Shown: positions 1 through 7,485 of the stretch, in pieces
Position numbering within the stretch: position 1 is the stretch's first letter
Layout of the letters: every line of letters starts with the position of its first letter
Assembly (NCBI RefSeq): GCF_030454045.1
Contig: NZ_JAKDJE010000062.1
Location: 1-17,568, forward strand
Source: Psychrobacter sp.
GTDB lineage: Bacteria > Pseudomonadota > Gammaproteobacteria > Pseudomonadales > Moraxellaceae
Direction of reading: 5' to 3'
Length of the DNA stretch: 17,568 nt
Position numbers and translations under genes: made by a program
Notes under the pieces: generated by a model
What the model saw: the letters and a program-made list of their open reading frames with translations, nothing else
What the model was told of the DNA's origin: nothing
The model's database searches: none

Positions 1-359
1 CTAAAAAATAGTCGCTGTCAGTGCCATGGTCGAATGTTCAACACGCCCTAGTAAGCTTATGTAGACAAAGTTGTAAGTAAAGATTACAACATAGCGTTAT
101 ATAATTCGTATAATCTATTGCATAATAAAGCATACTGGTTGCGTTTTTCACCATACTCTTTATGAGAGTGTTGGTTTGTAAGCACACGATATTATTATGT
201 GATTTGATGACGCTAATACCGTTTTTTATGTCAACCTTTAAACCCACCTTCGCTCATGGACATCAGCCGATAGATTAGATCTATAAGCTGATGTTCATCA
301 CACATTTATAAACTTGCCAGCAAAGTTGGCATTTGCTGTCCGCTCTTGGTTTATACGCT
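1..359. other. Upstream non-coding region
   Basis: No gene is supported here. A minus-strand open frame at 38-247 would start with GTG, has no usable ribosome-binding site and an unusual composition, so it is not called. The stretch contains a small perfect hairpin (7-bp arms at 70-76 and 84-90, loop of 7) and a larger stem-loop at 256-298 just ahead of the first gene. It probably holds the promoter and leader of the membrane protein gene that follows, but no convincing -35/-10 pair was found. Confidence 0.5.
256..298 (+). promoter_or_regulatory. Stem-loop in the leader of the PerM-like gene
   Basis: Arms of 12 bases at 256-267 and 287-298 pair completely if read as plus-strand RNA, with one G-U wobble; on the other strand that pair becomes an A-C mismatch. 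Inside is a second 5-bp stem (271-275 with 279-283). No T tract follows on either strand, so it does not look like an intrinsic terminator. It ends about 60 bases before the ATG at 360, where a 5' UTR element would lie. The role is unknown. Confidence 0.4.
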
Positions 360-1517
360 ATGATTGAAAACTGGACAAAAGAATTTATTATTCAGCGCTT
401 GCTTGCGATTACTTTGTTGGTTGCGCTGTTCGTATTATGTTTCCAAGTGGTGCAGTTCTTTATTGTACCGGCATTGTGGGCTGCGATTTTGGCGTATGTC
501 ACGTTTCCTGTTTATAGTTTTTTTCACGAAAAGGTCAAGCTAAGTCCAGATTTTAGCGCTGCCATTATGACTGTGAGCATCTCCTTAATCATAGGTGTGC
601 CACTGGTTATTGGGGTGTTTATTTTGCAGCAAGAAGCGTTGAGCCTAATCAGTAACTTGGTATATCGTATTAAAGTGGGCTATCTAGATGTGCCTGATTC
701 ATTCAAAGACTTACCGATTATCGGTCAGCAAATCAAAGACGTACTGTGGCGAATCAATAAAAACCCAGAAGGCACGCTAGAGGCGTTTCGTCTTTGGGTT
801 CAGTCGCACTTGTATTATGGCAAGGTCGCATTTGACGTGGTGTTCAGTGGTCTGGCTAAGCTTGGTATGGCGCTGATGACGCTATTCTTTTTTTATCGTG
901 ATGGCACCAGTCTGGTTCGTCAGATTCGCCAAGCGCTGCGTAACATCATTGGCAATCGCATAGACGGTTATATTGACTCTGTGGGTACAACCACGCGTGC
1001 GGTGGTATACGGCATCGGGTTGACGGCATTGGCTCAAGCGCTATTGGCAGGTATCGGCTATTACTTCGCTGGTGCGCCAAGCCCTATTTTATTGACCATT
1101 GTTACATTTATTATTGCGTTGATTCCTTTTGGTACGCCATTTGTTTGGGGCGGTGTATCTGTCTGGCTCTTGAGCCAAGGGCATACTGCAGAAGGGATTG
1201 GTTTGGCACTATGGGGCGTGTTTGTTATTAGCTGGGTGGATAATCTCATTCGACCTATTGTTATCAGTGGTGCGACCAAAATCCCATTTATTATTATTTT
1301 TATCGGTGTGTTGGGCGGTCTAACCGCATTTGGGTTTGTTGGATTGTTCATCGGCCCTGTGGTACTGGCTATCGGTCTTGCCGTATGGCGCGAGTGGATA
1401 TCGCAGCACAAAAATGAGATATTTGCGCCGCAAGACGTCACGCTCTCTGACTCAAATGCCATAGCGCCAGTACATAATCCAGCACAAGACACAGTCAGTG
1501 GAAATGAGTCTACATAG
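360..1517 (+). CDS. PerM/AI-2E-family transporter (polytopic inner-membrane protein)
   Basis: The 385-residue protein is strongly hydrophobic. It has two close membrane segments near the N-terminus, a third at about residues 60-85, a more polar stretch of about 100 residues, then a series of hydrophobic helices up to a short hydrophilic tail. This arrangement and length fit the PerM/AI-2E exporter family (E. coli PerM, TqsA). Only a few members have a shown substrate, such as autoinducer-2 or ions, so the cargo here is unknown. The frame is open to a TTG at 333, but the ATG at 360 begins right before the conserved amphipathic segment and is preferred; neither start has a clear Shine-Dalgarno sequence. 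pdxB follows after 29 bases on the same strand, so the two may be cotranscribed. The family call is firm; the start and the substrate are not. Confidence 0.85.
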   Translation: MIENWTKEFIIQRLLAITLLVALFVLCFQVVQFFIVPALWAAILAYVTFPVYSFFHEKVKLSPDFSAAIMTVSISLIIGVPLVIGVFILQQEALSLISNLVYRIKVGYLDVPDSFKDLPIIGQQIKDVLWRINKNPEGTLEAFRLWVQSHLYYGKVAFDVVFSGLAKLGMALMTLFFFYRDGTSLVRQIRQALRNIIGNRIDGYIDSVGTTTRAVVYGIGLTALAQALLAGIGYYFAGAPSPILLTIVTFIIALIPFGTPFVWGGVSVWLLSQGHTAEGIGLALWGVFVISWVDNLIRPIVISGATKIPFIIIFIGVLGGLTAFGFVGLFIGPVVLAIGLAVWREWISQHKNEIFAPQDVTLSDSNAIAPVHNPAQDTVSGNEST

Positions 1518-1546
1518 AAAACCTTTATCGATAGAGAAAATTGCCA

Positions 1547-2713
1547 ATGACAAACAATGATATTGCAGATGCTATGGACAATAAAATAGACCAGATGGTT
1601 AAAGGCATAACGATCGTTGCTGATAGCAATATTGCTAGCCTGAATGATTTTTTTAATGACGCTACATTAGGTAAATTGACCGAGCAGACAGTAAACATCA
1701 TTACTGTCGCTGGTCGTGATATTGATGCAAAGCTGCTGTCCGAAGTACAGCCAGATATTTTGTTAATACGTTCGGTCACGCCAGTCGATGAGGCGTTACT
1801 GACCGACAATCATAGCGTGCAATTTGTTGGCTCAGCGACTATCGGTACAGATCATGTCGACCAAGACTATTTAGCAACGCGTAACATTACTTTTGCCAAT
1901 GCCGCTGGTTGTAGCAAGCACTCGGTGGCTCAGTATGTACTGACGGCTATCTTGACCATACGTCCAAACTACTGGCAGCAGCCTGTGACACTCGGTATTA
2001 TCGGCCTTGGCAATATTGGCAGTACGCTTGCTCAGTATGCCAATGACTTGGGCTGGCAGGTGCTTGGATACGATCCATTATTACCAAGCTCTACTATTAA
2101 TAATGCCAGCATTGAGCAGGTGCTCTCTCAAAGTAACGTGGTGAGTTTGCATGTGCCACTGACAGATGAGAAAGTTGACAGTGATGCTAAAGGCAGTGAC
2201 TATCCAACGCGTCATCTCATCAATGCAGAGACATTGGCCATGATGCCTGCTGATACCATATTGATTAATAGCGCGCGCGGCCCTGTGATTCACGAAAATG
2301 ATCTCAAGAACGATATTGTTCATACTGGGCGACAAGTGGTTTTGGATGTATTTGAGCATGAGCCAACGGTTGCTGATAGCCTCCTATCTAAGCTCACAAT
2401 CGCCACACCGCATATCGCTGGCTATACATTAGAGGGCAAGCTACGTGGTACACAAATTATCTATGATGCCTTGTGTGAGAAGCTAGGGATAATACCTGCC
2501 CAGTCTATGTCCAACCTGCTACCGCTTAACTTGTTTTTGTGGTCTGAGCTAAAAGCACACCCAGACAGATTGTCAAAGTTTTATGACATTATGCAAGATG
2601 ATGCCTCATTGCGAAGCAAAATATCTGGTGGAAACTCTGATAAACAAGTGAATGGTCCTGATTTTGACGGTCTGAGACGTGATTACCACTTGCGCCGTGA
2701 GTGGCAATCCTAA
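1547..2713 (+). CDS. pdxB: Erythronate-4-phosphate dehydrogenase
   Basis: PdxB oxidises 4-phospho-D-erythronate to 2-oxo-3-hydroxy-4-phosphobutanoate, the second step of the DXP-dependent pyridoxal phosphate pathway in the cytoplasm. Counting from the ATG, the protein has 388 residues. It shows the substrate-domain signature IRSVTPVDE, the GTDHVD motif, the nucleotide-binding GLGNIG at about 153-158, and the catalytic triad of 2-hydroxyacid dehydrogenases: Arg244 in NSARGP, Glu272 in FEHEP and His289 in PHIAGYT. It ends with RRDYHLRREW, typical of the PdxB C-terminal dimerisation region, but stops there, whereas the E. coli protein continues for about 30 residues. Its N-terminus is about 20 residues longer than E. 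coli's. A TTG at 1541 would add two residues; the ATG at 1547 is preferred. It may be cotranscribed with the upstream membrane protein gene. Confidence 0.93.
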   Translation: MTNNDIADAMDNKIDQMVKGITIVADSNIASLNDFFNDATLGKLTEQTVNIITVAGRDIDAKLLSEVQPDILLIRSVTPVDEALLTDNHSVQFVGSATIGTDHVDQDYLATRNITFANAAGCSKHSVAQYVLTAILTIRPNYWQQPVTLGIIGLGNIGSTLAQYANDLGWQVLGYDPLLPSSTINNASIEQVLSQSNVVSLHVPLTDEKVDSDAKGSDYPTRHLINAETLAMMPADTILINSARGPVIHENDLKNDIVHTGRQVVLDVFEHEPTVADSLLSKLTIATPHIAGYTLEGKLRGTQIIYDALCEKLGIIPAQSMSNLLPLNLFLWSELKAHPDRLSKFYDIMQDDASLRSKISGGNSDKQVNGPDFDGLRRDYHLRREWQS

Positions 2714-2799
2714 TCTAGCAACTTAAAAATACTATTCTTAAAAACATAAATAATCTACGTCATTGAGGCATTATTATTTATGAATCACGGTAGACAGTC

Positions 2800-3816
2800 A
2801 TGAGCCAATCAAGCGGTACATCTAGTCATCAACCTAACTACGCACCCACCATGACACTGGCAATGGCACAGCAGCGTGCCAAGTTTATCGGTGATATTCG
2901 CCAGTTTTTTGCCAGTCGTCAGGTACTGGAAGTACAGACGCCGCTTTTGTCGCAAGCGGGGAACACCGACACTTTTTTGCAATCAGTGGCAGCGCACGTG
3001 ACCTATCAAGATCGTCCTCGTACCTATTATTTGCATACGTCTCCTGAGTTTGCGATGAAGCGTTTATTGGCTAGCTGGCAAGTGCCTATTTATCAGATTT
3101 GTCCTGTGTTTCGGGATAATGAGATAGGCGTGCGTCATAATATCGAATTTACGATGCTAGAGTGGTATCAGCCCAATTACAGCCTCGATGATATGGCAGG
3201 TGAGCTTAATGAGTTACTTACGGCGCTTTATGGTCATCCAATGGTGATGAGCCATTACCGCTATGTCGATGCTTTTATGGATTTTGTTGGTATACATCCA
3301 CTGACAGCGAGCCTATCTGCGCTCCAAGCGGTAGCAGAAGATAGAGGGTTGATAGGATTTGATTTTAATGATGCTGATGATAGCGAAGCAAATCGTCGCC
3401 AGAGCTGGTTAGACTTACTATTTAGTCATGCAGTAGAGCCAAATTTGGGACATGATTTGCCGACACTGATCATAGAATATCCACCTGCGACAGCTGCATT
3501 GGCAAAGACAGCGCTAGATAAAGAAGGCAATAAAATAGCGAAACGCTTTGAGCTTTACATCAATGGCATTGAGATTGCCAACGCTTATGATGAGCTGGCA
3601 GATGGTCCAGCATTGCGAGCACGTTTTGAGCAAGACAATCAATTACGTCATCGTCATGGGTTGCCGAAAATGCCCATTGATGAGCATTTAATTGCTGCAT
3701 CTGATGATTTGATCCCTTGTAGCGGTATTGCGGTCGGTGTTGATCGATTGCTCATGATGATAACGGGCGCAAAAACTTTAGAGGAAGTGATTGCTTTTCC
3801 GAGTGGTCAAGCATAA
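2800..3816 (+). CDS. epmA: Elongation factor P--(R)-beta-lysine ligase
   Basis: EpmA (GenX, PoxA, YjeA) activates (R)-beta-lysine with ATP and attaches it to a conserved lysine of EF-P, which helps ribosomes through polyproline stretches. The 338-residue protein is a class II lysyl-tRNA synthetase catalytic core without the anticodon-binding OB-fold, which is the EpmA hallmark. Visible are LEVQTPLLS (about 43-51), TSPEFAMKRLL (80-90), motif 2 around FRDNEIG and HNIEFTMLEWY (104-123), the substrate-site segment GIEIANAYDEL (256-266), and motif 3 GIAVGVDRLLM (309-319). It tracks E. coli EpmA closely from end to end. It lies 86 bases after pdxB on the same strand and is followed by a strong terminator, so it may be the last gene of that unit. 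The partners epmB and efp are not in the window. Confidence 0.95.
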   Translation: MSQSSGTSSHQPNYAPTMTLAMAQQRAKFIGDIRQFFASRQVLEVQTPLLSQAGNTDTFLQSVAAHVTYQDRPRTYYLHTSPEFAMKRLLASWQVPIYQICPVFRDNEIGVRHNIEFTMLEWYQPNYSLDDMAGELNELLTALYGHPMVMSHYRYVDAFMDFVGIHPLTASLSALQAVAEDRGLIGFDFNDADDSEANRRQSWLDLLFSHAVEPNLGHDLPTLIIEYPPATAALAKTALDKEGNKIAKRFELYINGIEIANAYDELADGPALRARFEQDNQLRHRHGLPKMPIDEHLIAASDDLIPCSGIAVGVDRLLMMITGAKTLEEVIAFPSGQA

Positions 3817-3847
3817 CTAACAGATAGTTTTTATTCATAGCAGCAAG

Positions 3848-3906
3848 AAAAAAGGTCGTTACCGATTTACCAATTGAGTATTGGCGAATCGATAACGACC
3901 TTTTTT
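3848..3906. terminator. Bidirectional intrinsic terminator between epmA and the SDR gene
   Basis: A long near-palindrome runs from six A to six T, with outer arms GGTCGTTA/TAACGACC, an almost matched CGATT/AATCG block and an inner CCAAT/ATTGG pair. The flanking A and T runs give a U tract on both strands. It sits between the convergent ends of epmA (plus) and the SDR-like gene (minus) and can serve both. Confidence 0.9.
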
Positions 3907-3988
3907 ATAATCTGATTCAGTGATTTGGCTTACGCAGTTGTAGGTGTAGTTATAGCTTGGCAGTCAAATCTACCTAAACAGTGATGGT

Positions 3989-4630
3989 TTATACTGTAGC
4001 AATGGCTTCGTTAATGTCTATGTCACCATTGTGCATATTAAATACTTTTCCTATCGTATTTTCAGCAGTTAGGACGGCTGCTAATGTCGTAGCAACATCT
4101 TCAATAGCATTTTCACCAGAGCTGGTATCATTGATAGTGATTTTGCCTGTACCGTCACGCTCTTTCAGTGCGCCTGGCTGTACGATTGTATAGTCGAGTG
4201 AGCTATTATTCACGAGCCAATGATCAGCGTAATGCTTAGAGATATAGTAGTCTTTTAGATCTGCAATGTTAGGATTATTGTCCCATTTCTCAGTTTCTAG
4301 CGAAAAGACAGAGCTAAGCATAATATAGCGCTTGATACCTTTGTCTTGCGCGGCTTGCATGGTCTTTACTGCACCATGTAAGTCGACTTCTAATACATCT
4401 TTACCACCAGATCCTGCAACAAAATAGACAGCATCAATATCTTGATCCAGTTGTTTCTCGATAGACTCTTTGCTGGCGGTAATATCCAAATCTAGCTGAG
4501 TATAGCTGTCATTGTCAAACAGCTTTTTTTCTTGGCGAGTCGTACCAATTACTTGGTGTTCGTCAGCCAATAATTGCTTAACCAATTCACCACCGACACG
4601 GCCACTGGCACCAACGACTAAAATTTTCAT
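3989..4630 (-). CDS. Atypical SDR-family NAD(P)-binding protein
   Basis: This protein of 213 residues is a single Rossmann-fold domain with the dinucleotide signature GASGRVG near the N-terminus (GxxGxxG), a TTR segment after strand beta2, a serine-rich stretch (MLSSVFS, about residues 104-110) and a YxxxK pair in YYISK (about 128-132). This fits the atypical short-chain dehydrogenase group of NmrA/YwnB/YtfG-like proteins, which bind NAD(P) and act as small reductases or redox sensors; the substrate is unknown. The frame has ATGs at 4636 and 4630. AGGA directly abuts the first but lies six bases before the second, so 4630 (MKILVVGASG) is the better start. The gene is flanked by terminators at 3848-3906 and 4719-4751, so it is probably transcribed alone. 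Confidence 0.87.
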   Translation of the reverse strand: MKILVVGASGRVGGELVKQLLADEHQVIGTTRQEKKLFDNDSYTQLDLDITASKESIEKQLDQDIDAVYFVAGSGGKDVLEVDLHGAVKTMQAAQDKGIKRYIMLSSVFSLETEKWDNNPNIADLKDYYISKHYADHWLVNNSSLDYTIVQPGALKERDGTGKITINDTSSGENAIEDVATTLAAVLTAENTIGKVFNMHNGDIDINEAIATV

Positions 4631-4718
4631 AATCATTCCTATTGTTATTTACATTCTGTTATTTAAGCGATTCAGTGAATATTTTTATCTCAAAAACTGA
4701 CTGTATCGTAACAAAAAT

Positions 4719-4751
4719 AATCCGCACGCTTCGTTATAAAGCGTGCGGATT
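4719..4751 (-). terminator. Intrinsic terminator after yaiI
   Basis: The arms AATCCGCACGCTT and AAGCGTGCGGATT form a perfect GC-rich stem with a small loop. Read on the minus strand the stem is followed by ATTTTTG, a short U tract. It lies about 110 bases after the yaiI stop and ahead of the SDR-like gene, so it closes the purK-yaiI unit. Confidence 0.87.
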
Positions 4752-4861
4752 GGATAGGAGTTGGTTATAGAGTGTATACGGTTTGCAAGAAAGTAATATT
4801 TGCCAAGCAAGATTCGCTATCTAGAGGATAGCACTTTAATGAGATTAGAAGGGTAACAGCG

Positions 4862-5311
4862 CTAACGTACTAAGCGATTCAGACCATCGGCAAAGGCTTT
4901 TTTATCGCGGTCGCCGTAGGGTTTTCGACCGCTCATCTCTTGCAGCTCTAGGACACCAGTACCGCGCATGGTGTCCATGAAGTCACGCATATTGAGTTTT
5001 TGCTTGATGTTATTTTTGTCATAGACCACGCCACGTGTGGTTAGCACCAAGCCGCCTTTATCCAAAATATCATTGGCTAAAGGTATGTCGCTCGTAATCG
5101 CCAAGTCGCCTGCCTGTATTTGCTCGACGATATAGTCATCGGCTTTGTCAAACCCTGATGGCACAACTGTCATAACGAGCAGAGGAGATTTGCGCAACTT
5201 GATTGGCTGGTTGGCGACGAATATCGCCATCGTCTTGGTGCGTTCAGCCGTTTTGATAATCAAATCTTTGGCGATTAATGGCACCGAGTCAGCATCCACC
5301 CAAATTTGCAT
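4862..5311 (-). CDS. yaiI: YaiI/YqxD family protein (DUF188, PIN-like)
   Basis: The 149-residue protein belongs to the conserved UPF0178/DUF188 family (E. coli YaiI, B. subtilis YqxD), regarded as PIN-like with no proven activity. Acidic residues that could hold a metal are visible: Asp6 and Asp8 in WVDADSVP, Asp58-Asp59 in KADDY, and Asp75 in ITSDIPLA. The C-terminal half holds the family segment around TTRGVVYDKNNIK (about 91-103) and the MSGRKPYGDRDK block (126-137). Its start codon shares one base with the purK stop (TAATG), which implies translational coupling. It is probably the last gene of the transcript, before the terminator at 4719-4751. The family call is firm; the function is unknown, and a role in nucleic-acid metabolism is only a guess from the fold. 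Confidence 0.92.
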   Translation of the reverse strand: MQIWVDADSVPLIAKDLIIKTAERTKTMAIFVANQPIKLRKSPLLVMTVVPSGFDKADDYIVEQIQAGDLAITSDIPLANDILDKGGLVLTTRGVVYDKNNIKQKLNMRDFMDTMRGTGVLELQEMSGRKPYGDRDKKAFADGLNRLVR

Positions 5312-6639
5312 TATTTCTTCGCCTTTTCTGTCTTTGGCGACAATTCTGCCAGACTATCTGCTTCACCACTGTTATCTTCTAAGTCGTCGTTTTTAGCTTT
5401 GGCATCTGCGGTATTAGATTGAGTATCGATATTCGCGTACTCTTTGTCTAAACCCACTTTATTTGGCAATATGGCAACCAGCTTTGCCATGGCGGATTCT
5501 AGGTCGGCCACATCATTAGGCATCAAGGTGATATGGGCAATCTTTCGATCGTCACGCTCGGCTTTGTGATAGCTATGATAGTGAGCGCCATCAATATTTA
5601 AAACAGCACTGATATCAGGATATTGGCCGAGTACATTGACCATAATTGCCGGATGGACATTGTCGGTATCACCGAGTGGTAAGTTGACCACGGCACGGAT
5701 ATGGTTTTCAAATTGGCTAGTAACCGCGCCTTCGATACTCCAGTGACCAGAGTTATGTACCCGCGGGGCAATCTCGTTCGCCAGTATCGTGGTATGACCG
5801 CGATCATCTTTGGTGACAAACAATTCAAGTGCCATTACGCCCACATAGCCTAGATGGTTCATGATTTTTGTAATAGCATCGGTCGCTTGCTGGAACAGAT
5901 GACTGGTACCGATGGCAGGTGCTTGAGTTTTTGCCAAAATACCGTGATGATGATGGTTTTCGACCAAATCATAACAGCGTACCTGACCGTCTTGCGCTCT
6001 TGCGGCAATGATAGACACTTCACGATTAAAGTTAATGAACCCTTCAGCAATCAATGGTGCAGGTGTTGGCGTGAGTGACCCTTTGCCACTGACCGCGTCT
6101 TTTAGCGCAAGCCAAGCAGTTTTAATGTCACTCTCTTGTTTGATAACAAACTGACCTTTGCCATCGTAGCCACCGCGGCTGGTTTTCAAAACGATAGGCA
6201 AGCCTAACGCTTCACAAGCTTGTTTTAACTCAGCTTCAGAATTAATTTCCATAAATGGCACGGTGGCAATATCGAGCGCATTGAACATCTGCTTTTCTTT
6301 TAGACGGTCTTGGGCGATATCAAGCGCAATCAGTGGTGGGAACATACCTTGCTTGCTGCCAGATTTTGACAAGCTCGTTAATTGCTCGACCGTAGACGTT
6401 GGTGTGTTCTCGAACTCTAAGGTAAATACATCAGCGGCTGCGATAAAGTCTGCTAATTGATCGCTATGAAACACGCGACCATATAGGCTGGCAGGGCATT
6501 CTGAATTGTCTTCTAAAAACACGCATTGATAACCGAGTGGCATCGCGGCTTCGGCAAGCATCATACCAAGCTGACCACCGCCTAAAATACCGATGGTACG
6601 AATGGTTTGGGTAACAGGATAAGCGTTTGCTGTAGTCAT
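5311..6639 (-). CDS. purK: 5-(carboxyamino)imidazole ribonucleotide synthase (PurK)
   Basis: PurK joins AIR, bicarbonate and ATP to make N5-CAIR in de novo purine synthesis, handing it to PurE. The protein has 442 residues with the ATP-grasp layout: N-terminal GILGGGQLGMM (about 17-27), the nucleotide-binding loop KTSRGGYDGKGQ, VENHHHHGI in the central domain, and the metal and substrate-site segment ANEIAPRVHNSGHW. The core ends near residue 395, after which comes a tail of about 45 residues rich in Asp, Glu, Ala, Asn and Lys. The E. coli enzyme is about 355 residues and lacks such a tail, which is probably disordered. GAG about eight bases before the ATG is a plausible ribosome-binding site. 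The stop overlaps the yaiI start. purE lies upstream across a 195-bp gap, on the same strand. Confidence 0.95.
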   Translation of the reverse strand: MTTANAYPVTQTIRTIGILGGGQLGMMLAEAAMPLGYQCVFLEDNSECPASLYGRVFHSDQLADFIAAADVFTLEFENTPTSTVEQLTSLSKSGSKQGMFPPLIALDIAQDRLKEKQMFNALDIATVPFMEINSEAELKQACEALGLPIVLKTSRGGYDGKGQFVIKQESDIKTAWLALKDAVSGKGSLTPTPAPLIAEGFINFNREVSIIAARAQDGQVRCYDLVENHHHHGILAKTQAPAIGTSHLFQQATDAITKIMNHLGYVGVMALELFVTKDDRGHTTILANEIAPRVHNSGHWSIEGAVTSQFENHIRAVVNLPLGDTDNVHPAIMVNVLGQYPDISAVLNIDGAHYHSYHKAERDDRKIAHITLMPNDVADLESAMAKLVAILPNKVGLDKEYANIDTQSNTADAKAKNDDLEDNSGEADSLAELSPKTEKAKK

Positions 6640-6713
6640 GAAAGGCTCTTTGAATAAAAGTGAATGAGGTCTGTGTTGTATTACAATTTAAAACGCAATG
6701 GGTGAAATAGGAA

Positions 6714-6734
6714 AAGGTGCACTATAGGCACCTT
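6714..6734 (-). terminator. Weak hairpin between purE and purK (possible attenuator)
   Basis: The arms AAGGTGC and GCACCTT form a perfect 7-bp stem around a 7-base loop. Read on the minus strand the stem is followed by TTCCTATTTC, an interrupted U-rich stretch. It lies about 100 bases after the purE stop and 75 bases before purK. It could partly end purE transcripts or stabilise a processed 3' end; the poor U tract makes full termination doubtful. Confidence 0.4.
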
Positions 6735-6834
6735 ATATCTAGTATGACTTACTTAAAAATAAAAAGTGGTAGCTCTTGTTTTTAGGCGATCAATACAAAA
6801 TACCATGCTAAAAAACTAGTCACTCTATATTTAT

Positions 6835-7386
6835 TTAAGAATTAATAATACCGGGTGTTGGGCTAGCGAGAATGGTCTCGGTTTGAGTCTGACGCATCTC
6901 ATCCAGCTTAGTAGCAATCGTTTCATCGTGCAAGGCCAAGACTTGAATCGCAAGTAGGGCCGCGTTATAAGCACCAGCCGTACCAATTGCCAATGTCCCA
7001 ACAGCAACGCCTTTGGGCATTTGCACGATAGACAACAGACTGTCCCAACCACTTAGCATAGAGGATTTTACAGGAACACCAAAGACTGGTAATGGCGTTT
7101 GGCTGGCACACATACCAGGCAGATGAGCGGCGCCGCCTGCACCCGCGATGATCACTTGCAGACCATTGTCTTTTGCGCTTTTGGCATAATCGAATAGTCG
7201 ATCAGGCGTACGGTGAGCAGAAACCACTTCACACTCAAAGGCAACATCAAAGTCTGCTAGCAATTGTGCCGCGGCGCTCATGGTCGCCCAATCAGATTGT
7301 GAACCCATAATAATGCCGACTTTTGGCTGACCTGCAGGGGAGGTGATGGGACCGTTCTGATTAGCCGCAGTATTCGTGGTGCTCAT
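6835..7386 (-). CDS. purE: N5-carboxyaminoimidazole ribonucleotide mutase, class I PurE
   Basis: PurE moves the carboxyl group of N5-CAIR to carbon 4, giving CAIR, the step after PurK. The 183-residue protein shows the class I signature: MGSQSDW (about 27-33), SAHRTP with the catalytic-type His58 (His45 in E. coli), the AGAGGAAHLPG loop (81-91) and PVFGVPVKSS plus LSIVQMPKGVAVGTLAIG in the second half. The first 20 residues or so are polar and extra compared with E. coli PurE. AGGA nine bases before the ATG supports the start. purE leads the purE-purK-yaiI run, but the 195-bp gap with a hairpin means that a separate purK promoter is possible. Confidence 0.96.
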   Translation of the reverse strand: MSTTNTAANQNGPITSPAGQPKVGIIMGSQSDWATMSAAAQLLADFDVAFECEVVSAHRTPDRLFDYAKSAKDNGLQVIIAGAGGAAHLPGMCASQTPLPVFGVPVKSSMLSGWDSLLSIVQMPKGVAVGTLAIGTAGAYNAALLAIQVLALHDETIATKLDEMRQTQTETILASPTPGIINS

Positions 7387-7485
7387 GATTGGATATCCTC
7401 AAAAAGACCATCATACAAAAATTTTGCTACACTCGTAAAGCCAAGTTTGACTTTTAATAATGATATGGTGTTAATAGCATTTATA

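Noticed and set aside
38..247. Minus-strand frame of 69 codons before the PerM-like gene
   Set aside because: It starts with GTG without a spaced ribosome-binding site, has unusual composition and no recognisable domain.
256..298. Stem-loop as an intrinsic terminator of an upstream gene
   Set aside because: No T tract follows on either strand.
1061..1492. Long minus-strand frame opposite the PerM-like gene
   Set aside because: It is antisense to a well-supported membrane protein gene and its translation has no domain; it is a shadow frame.
5854..6078. Frames overlapping purK on both strands
   Set aside because: purK is complete with all family motifs in its own frame; the others have no support.
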